From Dehalococcoidia bacterium (GTDB lineage: Bacteria > Chloroflexota > Dehalococcoidia > Dehalococcoidales > UBA1222): 45,360 nucleotides of DNA. Below the pieces are notes generated by a model. The model was not told the DNA's origin and ran no database searches. It saw only the letters and a list, made by a program, of their open reading frames with translations. This document shows positions 1 through 7,484 of the stretch, piece after piece. Numbering within the stretch: position 1 is the first letter of the stretch; every line of letters begins with the position of its first letter. The stretch spans positions 1-45,360 of the forward strand of contig WRHS01000001.1 of assembly GCA_009783135.1 (NCBI GenBank), in the 5' to 3' direction. Position numbers and translations under genes: made by a program.

Positions 1-177
1 TCCTACTTGCCTGAACGCTTGTATTCTATGAAGTTTCTCAAGCTGATTAGTCGTATAGAACCGATAGCCGGTGAATTTATCGGTTTCTTCGGGTTTTAAC
101 AGGTCTGTTTCATCATAATAGTGAAGCGTTTTTATTGTGGTTTTGCTCATCTTGGAAAAATCACCAATACGAAACAT
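1..177 (-). CDS. MerR-family transcriptional regulator, N-terminal part (cut by window edge)
   Basis: The first 59 residues of a MerR-type regulator are visible; the rest lies left of the window. The start MFRIGDFSKMSKTTIKTLHY is a winged-helix DNA-binding region, and LLKPEETDKFTGYRFYT is the typical wing followed by the second helix pair. The ATG is preceded by AGGAG at a 7-nt spacing, which fixes the start. This N-terminus resembles the TipA/BltR/Mta branch, whose C-terminal domain senses drugs or other small molecules, but the sensor domain is not in view, so the ligand is unknown. Just upstream is a promoter with a 19-bp spacer and a TCTCCT/AGGAGA dyad, which suggests autoregulation. It is confident as a family member, unknown as to role. 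Confidence 0.85.
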   Translation of the reverse strand, partial: MFRIGDFSKMSKTTIKTLHYYDETDLLKPEETDKFTGYRFYTTNQLEKLHRIQAFRQVG

Positions 178-432
178 AAGAGCACTCCTTTCTTGTAAAC
201 TCATCCTACAATCTCCTGTAAGAGGAGAGTCAATAGCCCACAAAATGAGGTGGGTATTATTAGTTAAATACGCATGCTGTCGGTTGAGTTGTGGGTATTG
301 CGAGAATTATTCGGTATGATGCAGTCGTAACTCTATGGCTTGTAATAAAGGGTAGCTTTGTCGCATGTTTTCGGTAACGTGTAGATAATTTGTGCGAGCA
401 TCAAAATGAATCATTAGGGTGAGGCAAAATGA
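178..432. other. Intergenic stretch between MerR gene and tRNA-Cys
   Basis: Apart from the MerR promoter at 205-235 I see no gene here. Short open frames on both strands lack ribosome binding sites and protein-like composition. Confidence 0.5.
205..235 (-). promoter_or_regulatory. MerR-type promoter with long spacer and dyad operator
   Basis: On the minus strand TTGACT (230-235) and TAGGAT (205-210) are separated by 19 bp, longer than the usual 17. The spacer region carries the inverted repeat TCTCCT-gtaag-AGGAGA (214-230). A stretched spacer with a centred dyad is the hallmark of promoters that MerR proteins activate by twisting DNA. It lies directly ahead of the MerR gene, so it is probably autoregulatory. 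Confidence 0.75.
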
Positions 433-506
433 TGGAGGCGACGAGCGGATTTGAACCGCTGATGGAGGTTTTGCAGACCCCTGCCTTGCCACTTGGCTAC
501 GTCGCC
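433..506 (-). tRNA. tRNA-Cys (GCA)
   Basis: The minus strand reads GGCGACG...CGTCGCC as acceptor stem, with discriminator U and an encoded CCA. The anticodon loop CTGCAAA contains GCA, so cysteine. The T-loop TTCAAAT is standard. It lies 166 bp beyond the other three tRNAs and has its own promoter. Confidence 0.95.
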
Positions 507-528
507 GAACACATATGAAAGTGTCAAT

Positions 529-557
529 AGAATACTCTGCGCAGGCGTAAAAGTCAA
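529..557 (-). promoter_or_regulatory. Promoter of tRNA-Cys
   Basis: TTGACT (552-557) and TATTCT (529-534) on the minus strand are 17 bp apart, ending 22 bp before the 5' end of tRNA-Cys. Confidence 0.6.
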
Positions 558-672
558 TGGAACTGTTCGTAGTGGTAATGAGCTTATAGCTAGGTTTGAA
601 CGCGACTTGGTTTCATACTGTGAAAACTGGATAATTATGCGACCAAGCCTTTGAGAGAAGAACCCTGCTGGG

Positions 673-747
<75 letters not shown>

Positions 748-758
748 AAAAAGGTTTT

Positions 759-846
759 TGGTGCCGAGAGAGAGATTTGAACTCTCACGAACGATAAAGT
801 TCACTAGCCCCTCAAGCTAGCGTGTCTGCCATTCCACCATCTCGGC
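759..846 (-). tRNA. tRNA-Leu (GAG)
   Basis: This is a long (88 nt) class II tRNA with a large variable arm. The acceptor stem begins GCCGAGA, the anticodon loop carries GAG, and CCA is encoded. It lies 3 nt from tRNA-Trp and 11 nt from tRNA-Gly, so the three are probably cut from one transcript. Confidence 0.95.
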
Positions 847-849
847 AGT

Positions 850-925
850 TGGCAGGAGTGGCAGGACTCGAACCCACGACCGGCGGTTTTGGAGACCGCT
901 GCTCTACCAACTGAGCTACACTCCT
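850..925 (-). tRNA. tRNA-Trp (CCA)
   Basis: The minus strand begins AGGAGTGTAGCTCAGTTGG and has the anticodon loop CTCCAAA, hence CCA and tryptophan. The discriminator is G, as usual for tRNA-Trp, and a 3' CCA is encoded. It is the first gene of the Trp-Leu-Gly group. Confidence 0.95.
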
Positions 926-987
926 AGCTCAATCAAGAGTAGTGCCAAATTATTAAAAATGGCACCGTCCTGTAAGCAACAGCCAAT

Positions 988-1017
988 ATATTAATGGCAT
1001 TGCTACGTTTCTGTCAA
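988..1017 (-). promoter_or_regulatory. Promoter of the Trp-Leu-Gly tRNA group
   Basis: A consensus TTGACA (1012-1017) and TAATAT (988-993) on the minus strand are separated by 18 bp, about 62 bp upstream of tRNA-Trp. Confidence 0.6.
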
Positions 1018-1172
1018 GCGGTTTGGGATAAGAGGAAGCTGTTCGGATTAAGAAACATATTGGGCGCATGATGTTATGTCAAGCAGATAATACTTAAACT
1101 GATGTCTGTGGCATGTCTATACCTGATAGCTTTACAGAGAGATGGGTTTGATGCGTAATTGTCTAGCCTGCA

Positions 1173-1201
1173 TTGACAGCTTGGTAGTTGGTCAATAGAA
1201 T
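1173..1201 (+). promoter_or_regulatory. Promoter of the M16 peptidase gene
   Basis: TTGACA (1173-1178) and TAGAAT (1196-1201) have a 17-bp spacer. Transcription should start near 1208, leaving an 18-nt leader that contains the AGAGGTGA Shine-Dalgarno of the TTG start at 1226. Confidence 0.7.
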
Positions 1202-1225
1202 GAAACACAGAAAGAGGTGAAGAAT

Positions 1226-2491
1226 TTGTATAACAAAACAACTTTAGATAATGGCTTGCGTGTAATTACCCAGCTAATGCCTCAAACCAAGTCGGTTTCC
1301 ATCTGTGTTTTTGTTTCTGTTGGCTCGCGCTTTGAGGCAAACTCCCAGGCAGGCATCTCACATTTTGTGGAACATATGCTTTTCCGTGGCACTGAACGCC
1401 GCCCGACATCTCGGGATATTTCTGAAGCTGTTGAAAGAGTAGGGGGAATTCTTAATGGCGGCACTGACCGTGAAACCACAGTGTATTGGTGCAAGGTTGC
1501 TTGTTCTCACTTGGCTTTGGCGATGGATGTGTTGAGTGATATGCTGTTAAATTCCAATCTCAATATTGACGATGTGGAAAAGGAACGGCAGGTCATTATC
1601 GAAGAAATCAACATGAACTACGACGACCCGTCTTCAAAGGTGGGTATCCTTATTGAAAAATTGCTCTGGCCGGGTGATCCGTTGGGGCGTGACATTGCCG
1701 GGACCAAGAAAACGGTTGGAGCCATCAGCCGTGACAATTTAGCAGGGTACATTCACAGACAGTACATTCCATCTGCAGCGGTTATATCCATCGCCGGCGG
1801 CGTGGAACACGCCGAAGTCGTAAAGGCCGTTAAGCGCTGTTTTGGAGGATGGAAAACCATGGAAGGCAACCAAGCACACAAGCCTTTTGTGGAACGCTCT
1901 GCTAAACGGGTGAAAATTGAAATGCGTGATATTGAGCAGACGCATATGTGTTTGGCTATTCCGGGGCTTTCGCTTTTTGATCCCCAACGTTTCACTTTTG
2001 ACATGCTGAATGTTGTGCTGGGCAGCGGTATGAGTAGCCGTTTGTTCAGCGAAGTGCGCGACAAACTTGGGCTGGCATACAGTGTGCAAAGCTATGTTGA
2101 TCATATGCAAGATACCGGCTCGTTGGTGGTCTATGCTGGTGTAGATAGTGCAAAGGCTGGGCAGGCGCTGGAGGCTATAATCAGGGAGTTACTGCGTTTC
2201 CGGGATGAAACGATTTCTTCAGGCGAACTAACAAAAGCAAAGGAAATGTCCAAGGGACAGCTGGTACTGCGCCTGGAAGACAGTCGTCATATGGCCGGAT
2301 GGCTTGGAGGACAAGAGGTCCGCGCAGGGCGCATTTTGACCATTGATGAAGTGTCCGCTATGGTTGATGCTGTAACCCCATTTGATATACAACAGGTGGC
2401 CAATCGCTTAATCAAACTCTCTTCTATGCGGCTGGCAGTGGTGGGTCCGCACAGGAAATCATCCGTATTGCACAAATTAGTCGCCGGATAA
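1226..2491 (+). CDS. M16-family zinc metallopeptidase (processing-peptidase-like)
   Basis: A single-chain protein of about 421 residues of the pitrilysin/mitochondrial-processing-peptidase family. The inverted zinc motif HFVEHMLF (HxxEH) lies near residue 47, with the downstream acidic ligand region ERQVIIEEINM about 70 residues later. The C-terminal half has the family segment SGMSSRLFSEVRDKLGLAYS. The length matches the one-domain-pair bacterial PqqL/YmxG type, usually a peptidase of unknown substrate. I chose TTG at 1226 because GAGGTG lies 6 nt upstream and homologous N-termini typically begin just before the Y-x-K-T-x-L-D-N-G motif; a GTG at 1217 in the same frame is the alternative. The gene is monocistronic and convergent with groEL. 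Confidence 0.88.
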   Translation: MYNKTTLDNGLRVITQLMPQTKSVSICVFVSVGSRFEANSQAGISHFVEHMLFRGTERRPTSRDISEAVERVGGILNGGTDRETTVYWCKVACSHLALAMDVLSDMLLNSNLNIDDVEKERQVIIEEINMNYDDPSSKVGILIEKLLWPGDPLGRDIAGTKKTVGAISRDNLAGYIHRQYIPSAAVISIAGGVEHAEVVKAVKRCFGGWKTMEGNQAHKPFVERSAKRVKIEMRDIEQTHMCLAIPGLSLFDPQRFTFDMLNVVLGSGMSSRLFSEVRDKLGLAYSVQSYVDHMQDTGSLVVYAGVDSAKAGQALEAIIRELLRFRDETISSGELTKAKEMSKGQLVLRLEDSRHMAGWLGGQEVRAGRILTIDEVSAMVDAVTPFDIQQVANRLIKLSSMRLAVVGPHRKSSVLHKLVAG

Positions 2492-2539
2492 TCTCGGAAG
2501 GTTATGTCACGCAAACGCCTGAAGCGTATGCTCATTTAG

Positions 2540-2574
2540 AAAGGGGTTCGTGAAGATCTTCACGAACCCCTTTT
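2540..2574. terminator. Bidirectional intrinsic terminator between peptidase and groEL
   Basis: A perfect inverted repeat, AAGGGGTTCGTGAAGA against TCTTCACGAACCCCTT, is flanked by A's on one side and T's on the other, so it can stop transcripts from both converging genes. Confidence 0.9.
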
Positions 2575-2604
2575 ATCACGTATAAGACGTCTGCATCTAG
2601 GGTT

Positions 2605-4242
2605 TTAGTACATATCTCCCATGCCCATGCCGCCCATACCACCCATACCGGCGGCTGGAGGGGCTTTCTCTTTCTCAGGGATATCAGCGACCAGTGATTC
2701 TGTGACCAGTACCATACTGGCGATGCTTGAGGCGTTGACGAGTGCGCTGCGTACTACCTTGGTGGGATCAATAATGCCCATCTCCACCATATTGCCAAAG
2801 GTGTTGCTTTCGGCATTATAACCGGAGCCCTTAACGCCTTTCTTGATGGTGTCCACGATGACGGCGCCATCCTGACCTGCGTTAATCGCAATCCAGCGGA
2901 TAGGTTCTTCCACTGCTTTGCGAACAATGTTGACACCGGTTGCTTCGTCGCCGGTGACTTCAAGTTTGTCTAGGGCTGGCAGTGAATTCAAAAGACCGAT
3001 GCCTCCGCCGGGTAGGATTCCCTCTTCCACAGCGGCGCGGGTAGCGGCTAGGGCATCCTCTACGCGGTGCTTCTTTTCTTTCATTTCAGTTTCTGTGGCG
3101 GCACCGACTTTGAGGACGGCCACACCGCCGGCTAAACGTGCCATACGCTCCTGAAGTTTTTCACGGTCAAAGTCAGAATCGGTATCATCAATCTGAGCTT
3201 TGAGTTGCTTGATGCGATCCTTAATCTCTCCTGAAGAACCTTTGCCTTCTATGATGGTGGTCTTGTCTTTGTTGACTTCAACGCGGCGCGCGCGACCAAG
3301 ATCCTCTACGGTGATGGAGTCCAGCTTGCGACCAACATCTTCTGAAATGACTTTACCACCGGTAAGGATGGCGATATCCTCCAGCATAGCCTTGCGGCGA
3401 TCGCCGAAGCCTGGAGCCTTGACAGCTATGACATTGAGTGTGCCTTTCAGTTTGTTAACCACCAGCGTGGCCAAGGCTTCGCCGTCTACGTCATCGGCTA
3501 TGATGAGCAGGTTCTTGGTTGCCTGCAGTATTCGCTCCAGTGAGGGCAGTATCTCTTGAATGGAGGAAATTTTCTTGTCGGTGATCATGATGAAAGGATC
3601 GTCAATGTTGGCTTCCATGCGGGCGGTGTCGGTAACAAAATAAGCCGACACATAACCGCGGTCAAACTGCATACCTTCGACGTATTCGGTTTCAAACTTG
3701 GTGCCTTTGGATTCCTCTATGGTGATAACACCATCTTTGCCTATTTTCTCCATAACAGAGGCAATCATATTACCTATTTCTGGGTCTTTGGCAGTGATGG
3801 TGGCAACCTGCACGATTTGCTCTTTACCATTGACAGGAGTGGATGCGTTTTTCAGTTCTTCCACAACTGCGTCGGTAGCTTTTTCAATGCCATGCTTGAG
3901 GGATATGGGCTCAGCTCCGGCTGCGATATTTTTGAATCCTTCGCTGATAATCGCCCAAGCTAAAATGGTGGATGTGGTGGTACCATCGCCTGCGGCATCA
4001 TTGGTTTTGGAAGAGGCTTCCTTGACCAGCTGTACGCCCATGTTTTCAAATGGTTCAGGGAGTTCTATTTCCTTGGCGATAGTCACTCCATCATCTACGA
4101 TGGAAGGAGCCCCCCACTTTTTGTCTAGGGCTACGGGGTGTCCCTTGGGGCCGAGGGTAACACGGACGGCTGCTGCCAAGACATCCACACCTTTTTTGAG
4201 GGAACGCCTTGCGTCTTCACCGAATATTATTTGTTTTGCCAT
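2605..4242 (-). CDS. groL: Chaperonin GroEL
   Basis: The 545-residue 60-kDa chaperonin forms the double-ring ATP-driven folding chamber in the cytoplasm. The N-terminal ATP site is intact: TLGPKG near residue 29, the DDG pair near residue 50 and NDAAGDGTTTST near residue 81, containing the catalytic aspartates. The C-terminal tail GMGGMGGMGMGDMY is the usual flexible Gly-Met repeat. Length is normal. It follows groES by 15 bp in a two-gene operon under a CIRCE-controlled promoter and ends at the bidirectional terminator at 2540-2574. Nothing is unusual, and it is the only groEL in the window. Confidence 0.99.
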   Translation of the reverse strand: MAKQIIFGEDARRSLKKGVDVLAAAVRVTLGPKGHPVALDKKWGAPSIVDDGVTIAKEIELPEPFENMGVQLVKEASSKTNDAAGDGTTTSTILAWAIISEGFKNIAAGAEPISLKHGIEKATDAVVEELKNASTPVNGKEQIVQVATITAKDPEIGNMIASVMEKIGKDGVITIEESKGTKFETEYVEGMQFDRGYVSAYFVTDTARMEANIDDPFIMITDKKISSIQEILPSLERILQATKNLLIIADDVDGEALATLVVNKLKGTLNVIAVKAPGFGDRRKAMLEDIAILTGGKVISEDVGRKLDSITVEDLGRARRVEVNKDKTTIIEGKGSSGEIKDRIKQLKAQIDDTDSDFDREKLQERMARLAGGVAVLKVGAATETEMKEKKHRVEDALAATRAAVEEGILPGGGIGLLNSLPALDKLEVTGDEATGVNIVRKAVEEPIRWIAINAGQDGAVIVDTIKKGVKGSGYNAESNTFGNMVEMGIIDPTKVVRSALVNASSIASMVLVTESLVADIPEKEKAPPAAGMGGMGGMGMGDMY

Positions 4243-4257
4243 ACTTTATCTCCTTAA

Positions 4258-4551
4258 TTAATCTTTTTTGGCCAAGATGTCGCTTTCGCGCAGAATGATG
4301 TAATCATCGTCTTCGAGTTTAATGTCGGTGCCGCCGTATTTGGCATAGACAACGATATCTCCTACCTTGACATCCATGGGAATGCGCTCGCCTTTGTCGT
4401 TGCGTTTTCCTTCACCTACTGCGATAACCTCGCCCTCTTGGGGTTTTTCCTTGATGGTGTCAGGCAGCACAATACCGCCGCGGGAGACTTCTTCTCTGGC
4501 CGTAGGTTTGACCAGGATTCGCTCACCAAGTGGATGGATTTTAGGTGCCAT
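4258..4551 (-). CDS. groS: Co-chaperonin GroES
   Basis: This 97-residue 10-kDa protein caps the GroEL ring. It has the family landmarks PLGERILVKP at residues 6-15, the mobile loop EEVSRGGIVLPD that binds GroEL, and GDIVVYAKYGGTDIKLE toward the end. The ATG has the Shine-Dalgarno AGGAGG about 6 nt upstream. It is the first gene of the groESL operon, and the CIRCE operator begins 54 bp upstream of the start codon. Confidence 0.98.
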   Translation of the reverse strand: MAPKIHPLGERILVKPTAREEVSRGGIVLPDTIKEKPQEGEVIAVGEGKRNDKGERIPMDVKVGDIVVYAKYGGTDIKLEDDDYIILRESDILAKKD

Positions 4552-4604
4552 GCTTAGTCCTCCTATTTTCTTTCGACTTTTTTTAGAATGATCCTAAAAA
4601 TATT

Positions 4605-4631
4605 TTAGCAATCTCGAGGCGAGACTGCTAA
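4605..4631. promoter_or_regulatory. CIRCE operator (HrcA binding site) of groESL
   Basis: TTAGCAATC-N9-GACTGCTAA matches the CIRCE consensus TTAGCACTC-N9-GAGTGCTAA at 16 of 18 arm positions, with exactly 9 bp between arms. One mismatch lies in each arm. It sits just downstream of the -10 box, where a bound HrcA repressor would block transcription. hrcA is not in this window. Confidence 0.88.
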
Positions 4632-4635
4632 AAGA

Positions 4636-4664
4636 ATAATAGCTGAGATTGTTTATAGCGGCAA
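4636..4664 (-). promoter_or_regulatory. groESL promoter
   Basis: TTGCCG (4659-4664) and TATTAT (4636-4641) on the minus strand are 17 bp apart and adjoin the CIRCE element. Confidence 0.75.
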
Positions 4665-4745
4665 CTTATATTAGACGGATGGGAGGGAAAATAAAGGAAT
4701 ATACAGCAAATTATTGGCTAAAAACAGCATAAATTCTCCATTAAT

Positions 4746-5738
4746 CTAGCTGAGAGGCTGTTTTGCTAGTTGAAACCCCGGAATAACGTCTATGTCCATG
4801 CCGCTTGTCACTCCTGCCTGCAGGCGGAAATAGCCACATGCAGCTATCATCGCGGCGTTGTCAGTACATAGCACCGGCGGAGGTATTAGTACCGGCATTG
4901 GTGAATCTTGGCATAAGCGCTGGCGTAGCAGACGATTGGAGGCAACGCCGCCGGAAAGCAATATTTGACAGGCGCCGCATTCCATTGCGGCGGCTATGGT
5001 CTTGCTTACAAGTATGGACACGACAGCCTGCTGGAAACTGGCTGCGGCGTCATTGACATTGTCAATTTTGTTTTCTTCAACCATGCGGTAAAGGGCACTT
5101 TTGATGCCGCTGAAGCTAAAATTGTGAGTACCACTCATCCATGAGTATGGCAGTGCTAGACATGTTTTTCCTTGTTGTGCCGCGTTGTCAATGGCTGGTC
5201 CTCCGGGGTACCCAAGGCCCAGTATACGTGCTGCTTTGTCAAAGGCCTCGCCGGCAGCATCGTCAAGGGTATGCCCCAGCATGGTATAGTCTCCGTGCCT
5301 ACGCATATGAATAAGATCGGTATGCCCTCCAGAAACTATTAGACATAACAGCGGAAACTTTGGGGATGTTTCAGCCAGCCAGTTGGCATATATATGCCCC
5401 TCTAAGTGGTTTACACCTACCAGCCGAATACCTTTGGCATATGCGATAGATTTAGCTACGCTTACACCTACCAGTAGTGAGCCGGCCAATCCAGGGCCGT
5501 GGGTAACAGCAATAGCATCGATTTCATGCCAATCTGTCAAGGCTTTGACCATAGCTTGCTCAATGACAGGAATAATTGCCAAAAGATGCTGCCGTGAGGC
5601 GACCTCAGGTACCACGCCGCCATAGCGCGCATGGATATCCACCTGTGATGAAATTTCATTTGATAACATGCGTACGCCGTCTTCGACAACGGCGGCGGCA
5701 GTTTCGTCGCAAGAGCTCTCTATGCCAAGTATTTTCAT
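4746..5738 (-). CDS. tsaD: tRNA N6-threonylcarbamoyladenosine transferase TsaD
   Basis: TsaD transfers threonylcarbamoyl to A37 of tRNAs that read ANN codons, together with TsaB and TsaE, in the cytoplasm. The 330-residue protein starts MKILGIESSCDETAAAVVEDG, with the ASKHA-fold phosphate loop, and has the metal site HLEGH near residue 113. SGGHTDLI and LSGGVASNRLLR are the later nucleotide-binding segments. Length and order of motifs are normal. I use the ATG at 5738 rather than an in-frame start at 5756, because an extended -10 box ends only 6 nt upstream and the alternative lies inside that promoter. There is no Shine-Dalgarno, so a leaderless mRNA is predicted. It diverges from the small membrane protein gene at 5839. 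Confidence 0.96.
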   Translation of the reverse strand: MKILGIESSCDETAAAVVEDGVRMLSNEISSQVDIHARYGGVVPEVASRQHLLAIIPVIEQAMVKALTDWHEIDAIAVTHGPGLAGSLLVGVSVAKSIAYAKGIRLVGVNHLEGHIYANWLAETSPKFPLLCLIVSGGHTDLIHMRRHGDYTMLGHTLDDAAGEAFDKAARILGLGYPGGPAIDNAAQQGKTCLALPYSWMSGTHNFSFSGIKSALYRMVEENKIDNVNDAAASFQQAVVSILVSKTIAAAMECGACQILLSGGVASNRLLRQRLCQDSPMPVLIPPPVLCTDNAAMIAACGYFRLQAGVTSGMDIDVIPGFQLAKQPLS

Positions 5739-5744
5739 GGCTGA

Positions 5745-5753
5745 ATTATAACA
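5745..5753 (-). promoter_or_regulatory. Extended -10 promoter of tsaD, leaderless
   Basis: TGTTATAAT on the minus strand ends 6 nt before the ATG, so the +1 should be the A of the start codon. No convincing -35 is visible. Confidence 0.65.
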
Positions 5754-5783
5754 CAAGATTTACGTATAAAGTTCTGGCATTAT

Positions 5784-5812
5784 TTGACGTCGTAAGTTTG
5801 CAATGATAGCAT
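5784..5812 (+). promoter_or_regulatory. Promoter of the small membrane protein gene
   Basis: TTGACG (5784-5789) and TAGCAT (5807-5812) are 17 bp apart. The boxes are moderate matches. The site is divergent from the tsaD promoter. Confidence 0.45.
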
Positions 5813-5838
5813 GTGCGCATGTTGGACAAAGGATAAAC

Positions 5839-6045
5839 ATGTCAGTCAGACGCAGAATAATTGCTATTTTAATAGCTCTGCTTTTTGCGGGGTTGGGGAT
5901 TGCGCTGATGCTGCAGCGTATCGGTGACGTAATCGGGTGGGATGACGCATCTAATGCATGGTGGGTCATTGCCATAATTTCCCTGTTCGTGCTGCTGGTG
6001 GCATTTTTGATTTACCGCACTGTCAGCAACAGAATGAGCCGTTGA
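5839..6045 (+). CDS. Small two-helix membrane protein, unknown function
   Basis: This 68-residue protein begins MSVRRRIIAILIALLFAGLG. Two hydrophobic segments (about residues 6-26 and 40-60) are joined by a short polar loop GDVIGWDDASNAWW, and the ends are basic (SVRRR, YRTVSNRMSR), so both termini probably face the cytoplasm. The ATG has AAAGGA at a 6-nt spacing; a longer frame from 5803 lacks such a site. I do not recognise a family. The stop codon lies inside the perfect inverted repeat at 6042-6056. Confidence 0.65.
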   Translation: MSVRRRIIAILIALLFAGLGIALMLQRIGDVIGWDDASNAWWVIAIISLFVLLVAFLIYRTVSNRMSR

Positions 6046-6056
6046 CATAATGTCAA
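6042..6056. repeat. Perfect 15-bp palindrome TTGACA-TAA-TGTCAA
   Basis: Two 6-bp arms separated by 3 bp overlap the stop codon of the small membrane protein gene. It is about 70 bp upstream of the next promoter and could be an operator, but no regulator is assigned. Confidence 0.4.
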
Positions 6057-6123
6057 GAGAGAGGGCCGCTCGTCTGGGGAGTTCCGCATAGTTATTCCGA
6101 CTGCGCTTGGGCACAGTCGTGTT

Positions 6124-6152
6124 TTGACACCTCCCAAAGCCGATGTTATCAT
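6124..6152 (+). promoter_or_regulatory. Promoter of the CNNM/CorC gene
   Basis: TTGACA (6124-6129) and TATCAT (6147-6152) have a 17-bp spacer, and TGT directly precedes the -10, making it an extended -10 as well. A leader of about 35 nt precedes the ATG at 6195. Confidence 0.75.
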
Positions 6153-6194
6153 GGGGCACAAGTCGCGTAGACTTTCCTGTCGAGGGTATCAACT

Positions 6195-7484
6195 ATGAAT
6201 GGTACGTACGTTATTTATGGCATTTTGCTCTTCATAAGTGTCATTTTAGCGGCATTTTTTTCCGCAACGGAAACGGCTTTTATGTCATTGGAAAAGTTCC
6301 GCTTGCAACGCATGCTGGAAGCGAATATGCGCGGTGCTTCCCGTGTCGCGCGTATAATGCAAAAACCTGAGCGCTTTTTGTCCACAATATTGCTTGGCAG
6401 TAATCTTGTTAATACCGCAGCGGCAGCTTTAGCTACTACTTTGGCTCTTTCCATACGTGATGACAGCGCAAGCGTGGCTATAGCAACAATTATTGTAACA
6501 GCGGTGTTGCTTGTTTTCGGCGACGTGGGGCCCAAGACATTCGGTGGTAGCTATCGCGAGAAAATAACACTTGTCTTTGCGCGTCCGGTCGAGGCTATTT
6601 TATGGCTTCTTACGCCATTTGCTGTTGTGCTGAGTTGGATAGCTGTGGCGTTTACGCGCCTGATGGGCGGCAAACCAATGAAAACCATGGTGGAGCCGGA
6701 AGACATAGAGAGCATGATAACAGTAGGACATAATGAAGGGACAGTCGAAAAATGTGAAGCCGAGATGCTGCATAATGTTTTTGGCTTTGGAGATCGTCCC
6801 GTACGCGAAGTAATAGTGCCGCGTCCCGAGGTGGTGGCTGTAGAAAAAGGGACTCTTCTATCTGAATTTCTGACTGTGTATTCCACGTCTCCCAGGTCGC
6901 GTTACCCGGTTTACGAGGACAGTATGGACAATGTCATCGGTATACTATCGATTAAAGACGTCATCATGTCTATGGCCCGCGATAGTATTTCAAAAGAAAG
7001 TGTTGTTGACGACTTGGTGCGTCCTGCCTACTTTGCTCCCGAAAGCAAACGCATTGGCGACTTATTCCAGGAGATGCGTGACAAGAACTCCCATATGAGT
7101 ATTATTGTTGATGAGTATGGTGGCACGGCCGGTATTGTCAGCCTGAGCCGGCTGATGGAGGAAATATTCGGTCCAGTCGGGGATGATTTATCGGCAGCCG
7201 AAAAAGAGTTTGAATCCATCAATGAGAATACATTTCAGGTGGACGGCGGCATGCGTATAGATGAGGCCAATGATGAAATCGCTCTTGGCCTGCCGGAGGG
7301 CGATTATGAAACGGTAGCCGGATTTATCCTGCATCTTATAGGGCGTATTCCCAAGCGGGGGCAGCAGATTAAGTACAATGACTTAAAGATTGTGGTTACC
7401 AAGATGAAAGGTCTCAAAATCGAAGAAGTGTTAATTACACGGGACAAGGCACCGAAGGATGAATCGTCTAAGAATACGCTTTAA
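6195..7484 (+). CDS. CNNM/HlyC-CorC family membrane protein with CBS domains
   Basis: The 429-residue protein has an N-terminal DUF21/CNNM membrane domain (about residues 1-165) with the conserved segment AAFFSATETAFMSL in the first helices and GSNLVNTAAAALAT. Two CBS repeats follow (about 210-330; VIVPRPEVVAV and SRYPVYEDSMDNVIGILSIKD), and a C-terminal CorC/HlyC domain of the transporter-associated type (about 345-420; DGGMRIDEANDEIALGLPEGDYETVAG). Family members bind ATP-Mg at the CBS pair and are implicated in magnesium or sodium export; the older hemolysin name is not supported by function. GAGG lies 9 nt before the ATG. The 3' end overlaps the DUF2344 gene by 26 bp, so the two are translationally linked. 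Confidence 0.9.
   Translation: MNGTYVIYGILLFISVILAAFFSATETAFMSLEKFRLQRMLEANMRGASRVARIMQKPERFLSTILLGSNLVNTAAAALATTLALSIRDDSASVAIATIIVTAVLLVFGDVGPKTFGGSYREKITLVFARPVEAILWLLTPFAVVLSWIAVAFTRLMGGKPMKTMVEPEDIESMITVGHNEGTVEKCEAEMLHNVFGFGDRPVREVIVPRPEVVAVEKGTLLSEFLTVYSTSPRSRYPVYEDSMDNVIGILSIKDVIMSMARDSISKESVVDDLVRPAYFAPESKRIGDLFQEMRDKNSHMSIIVDEYGGTAGIVSLSRLMEEIFGPVGDDLSAAEKEFESINENTFQVDGGMRIDEANDEIALGLPEGDYETVAGFILHLIGRIPKRGQQIKYNDLKIVVTKMKGLKIEEVLITRDKAPKDESSKNTL

Noticed and set aside
3556..3963. Long plus-strand open frames opposite groEL
   Set aside because: They are antisense shadows of groEL with no ribosome binding sites or protein-like motifs.
6075..6130. GGGGAG...CTCCC structured region as a possible riboswitch (yybP-ykoY-like) for the CNNM gene
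   Set aside because: It lies upstream of the promoter (6124-6152), so it is not in that transcript, and the conserved yybP-ykoY loop sequences are missing.
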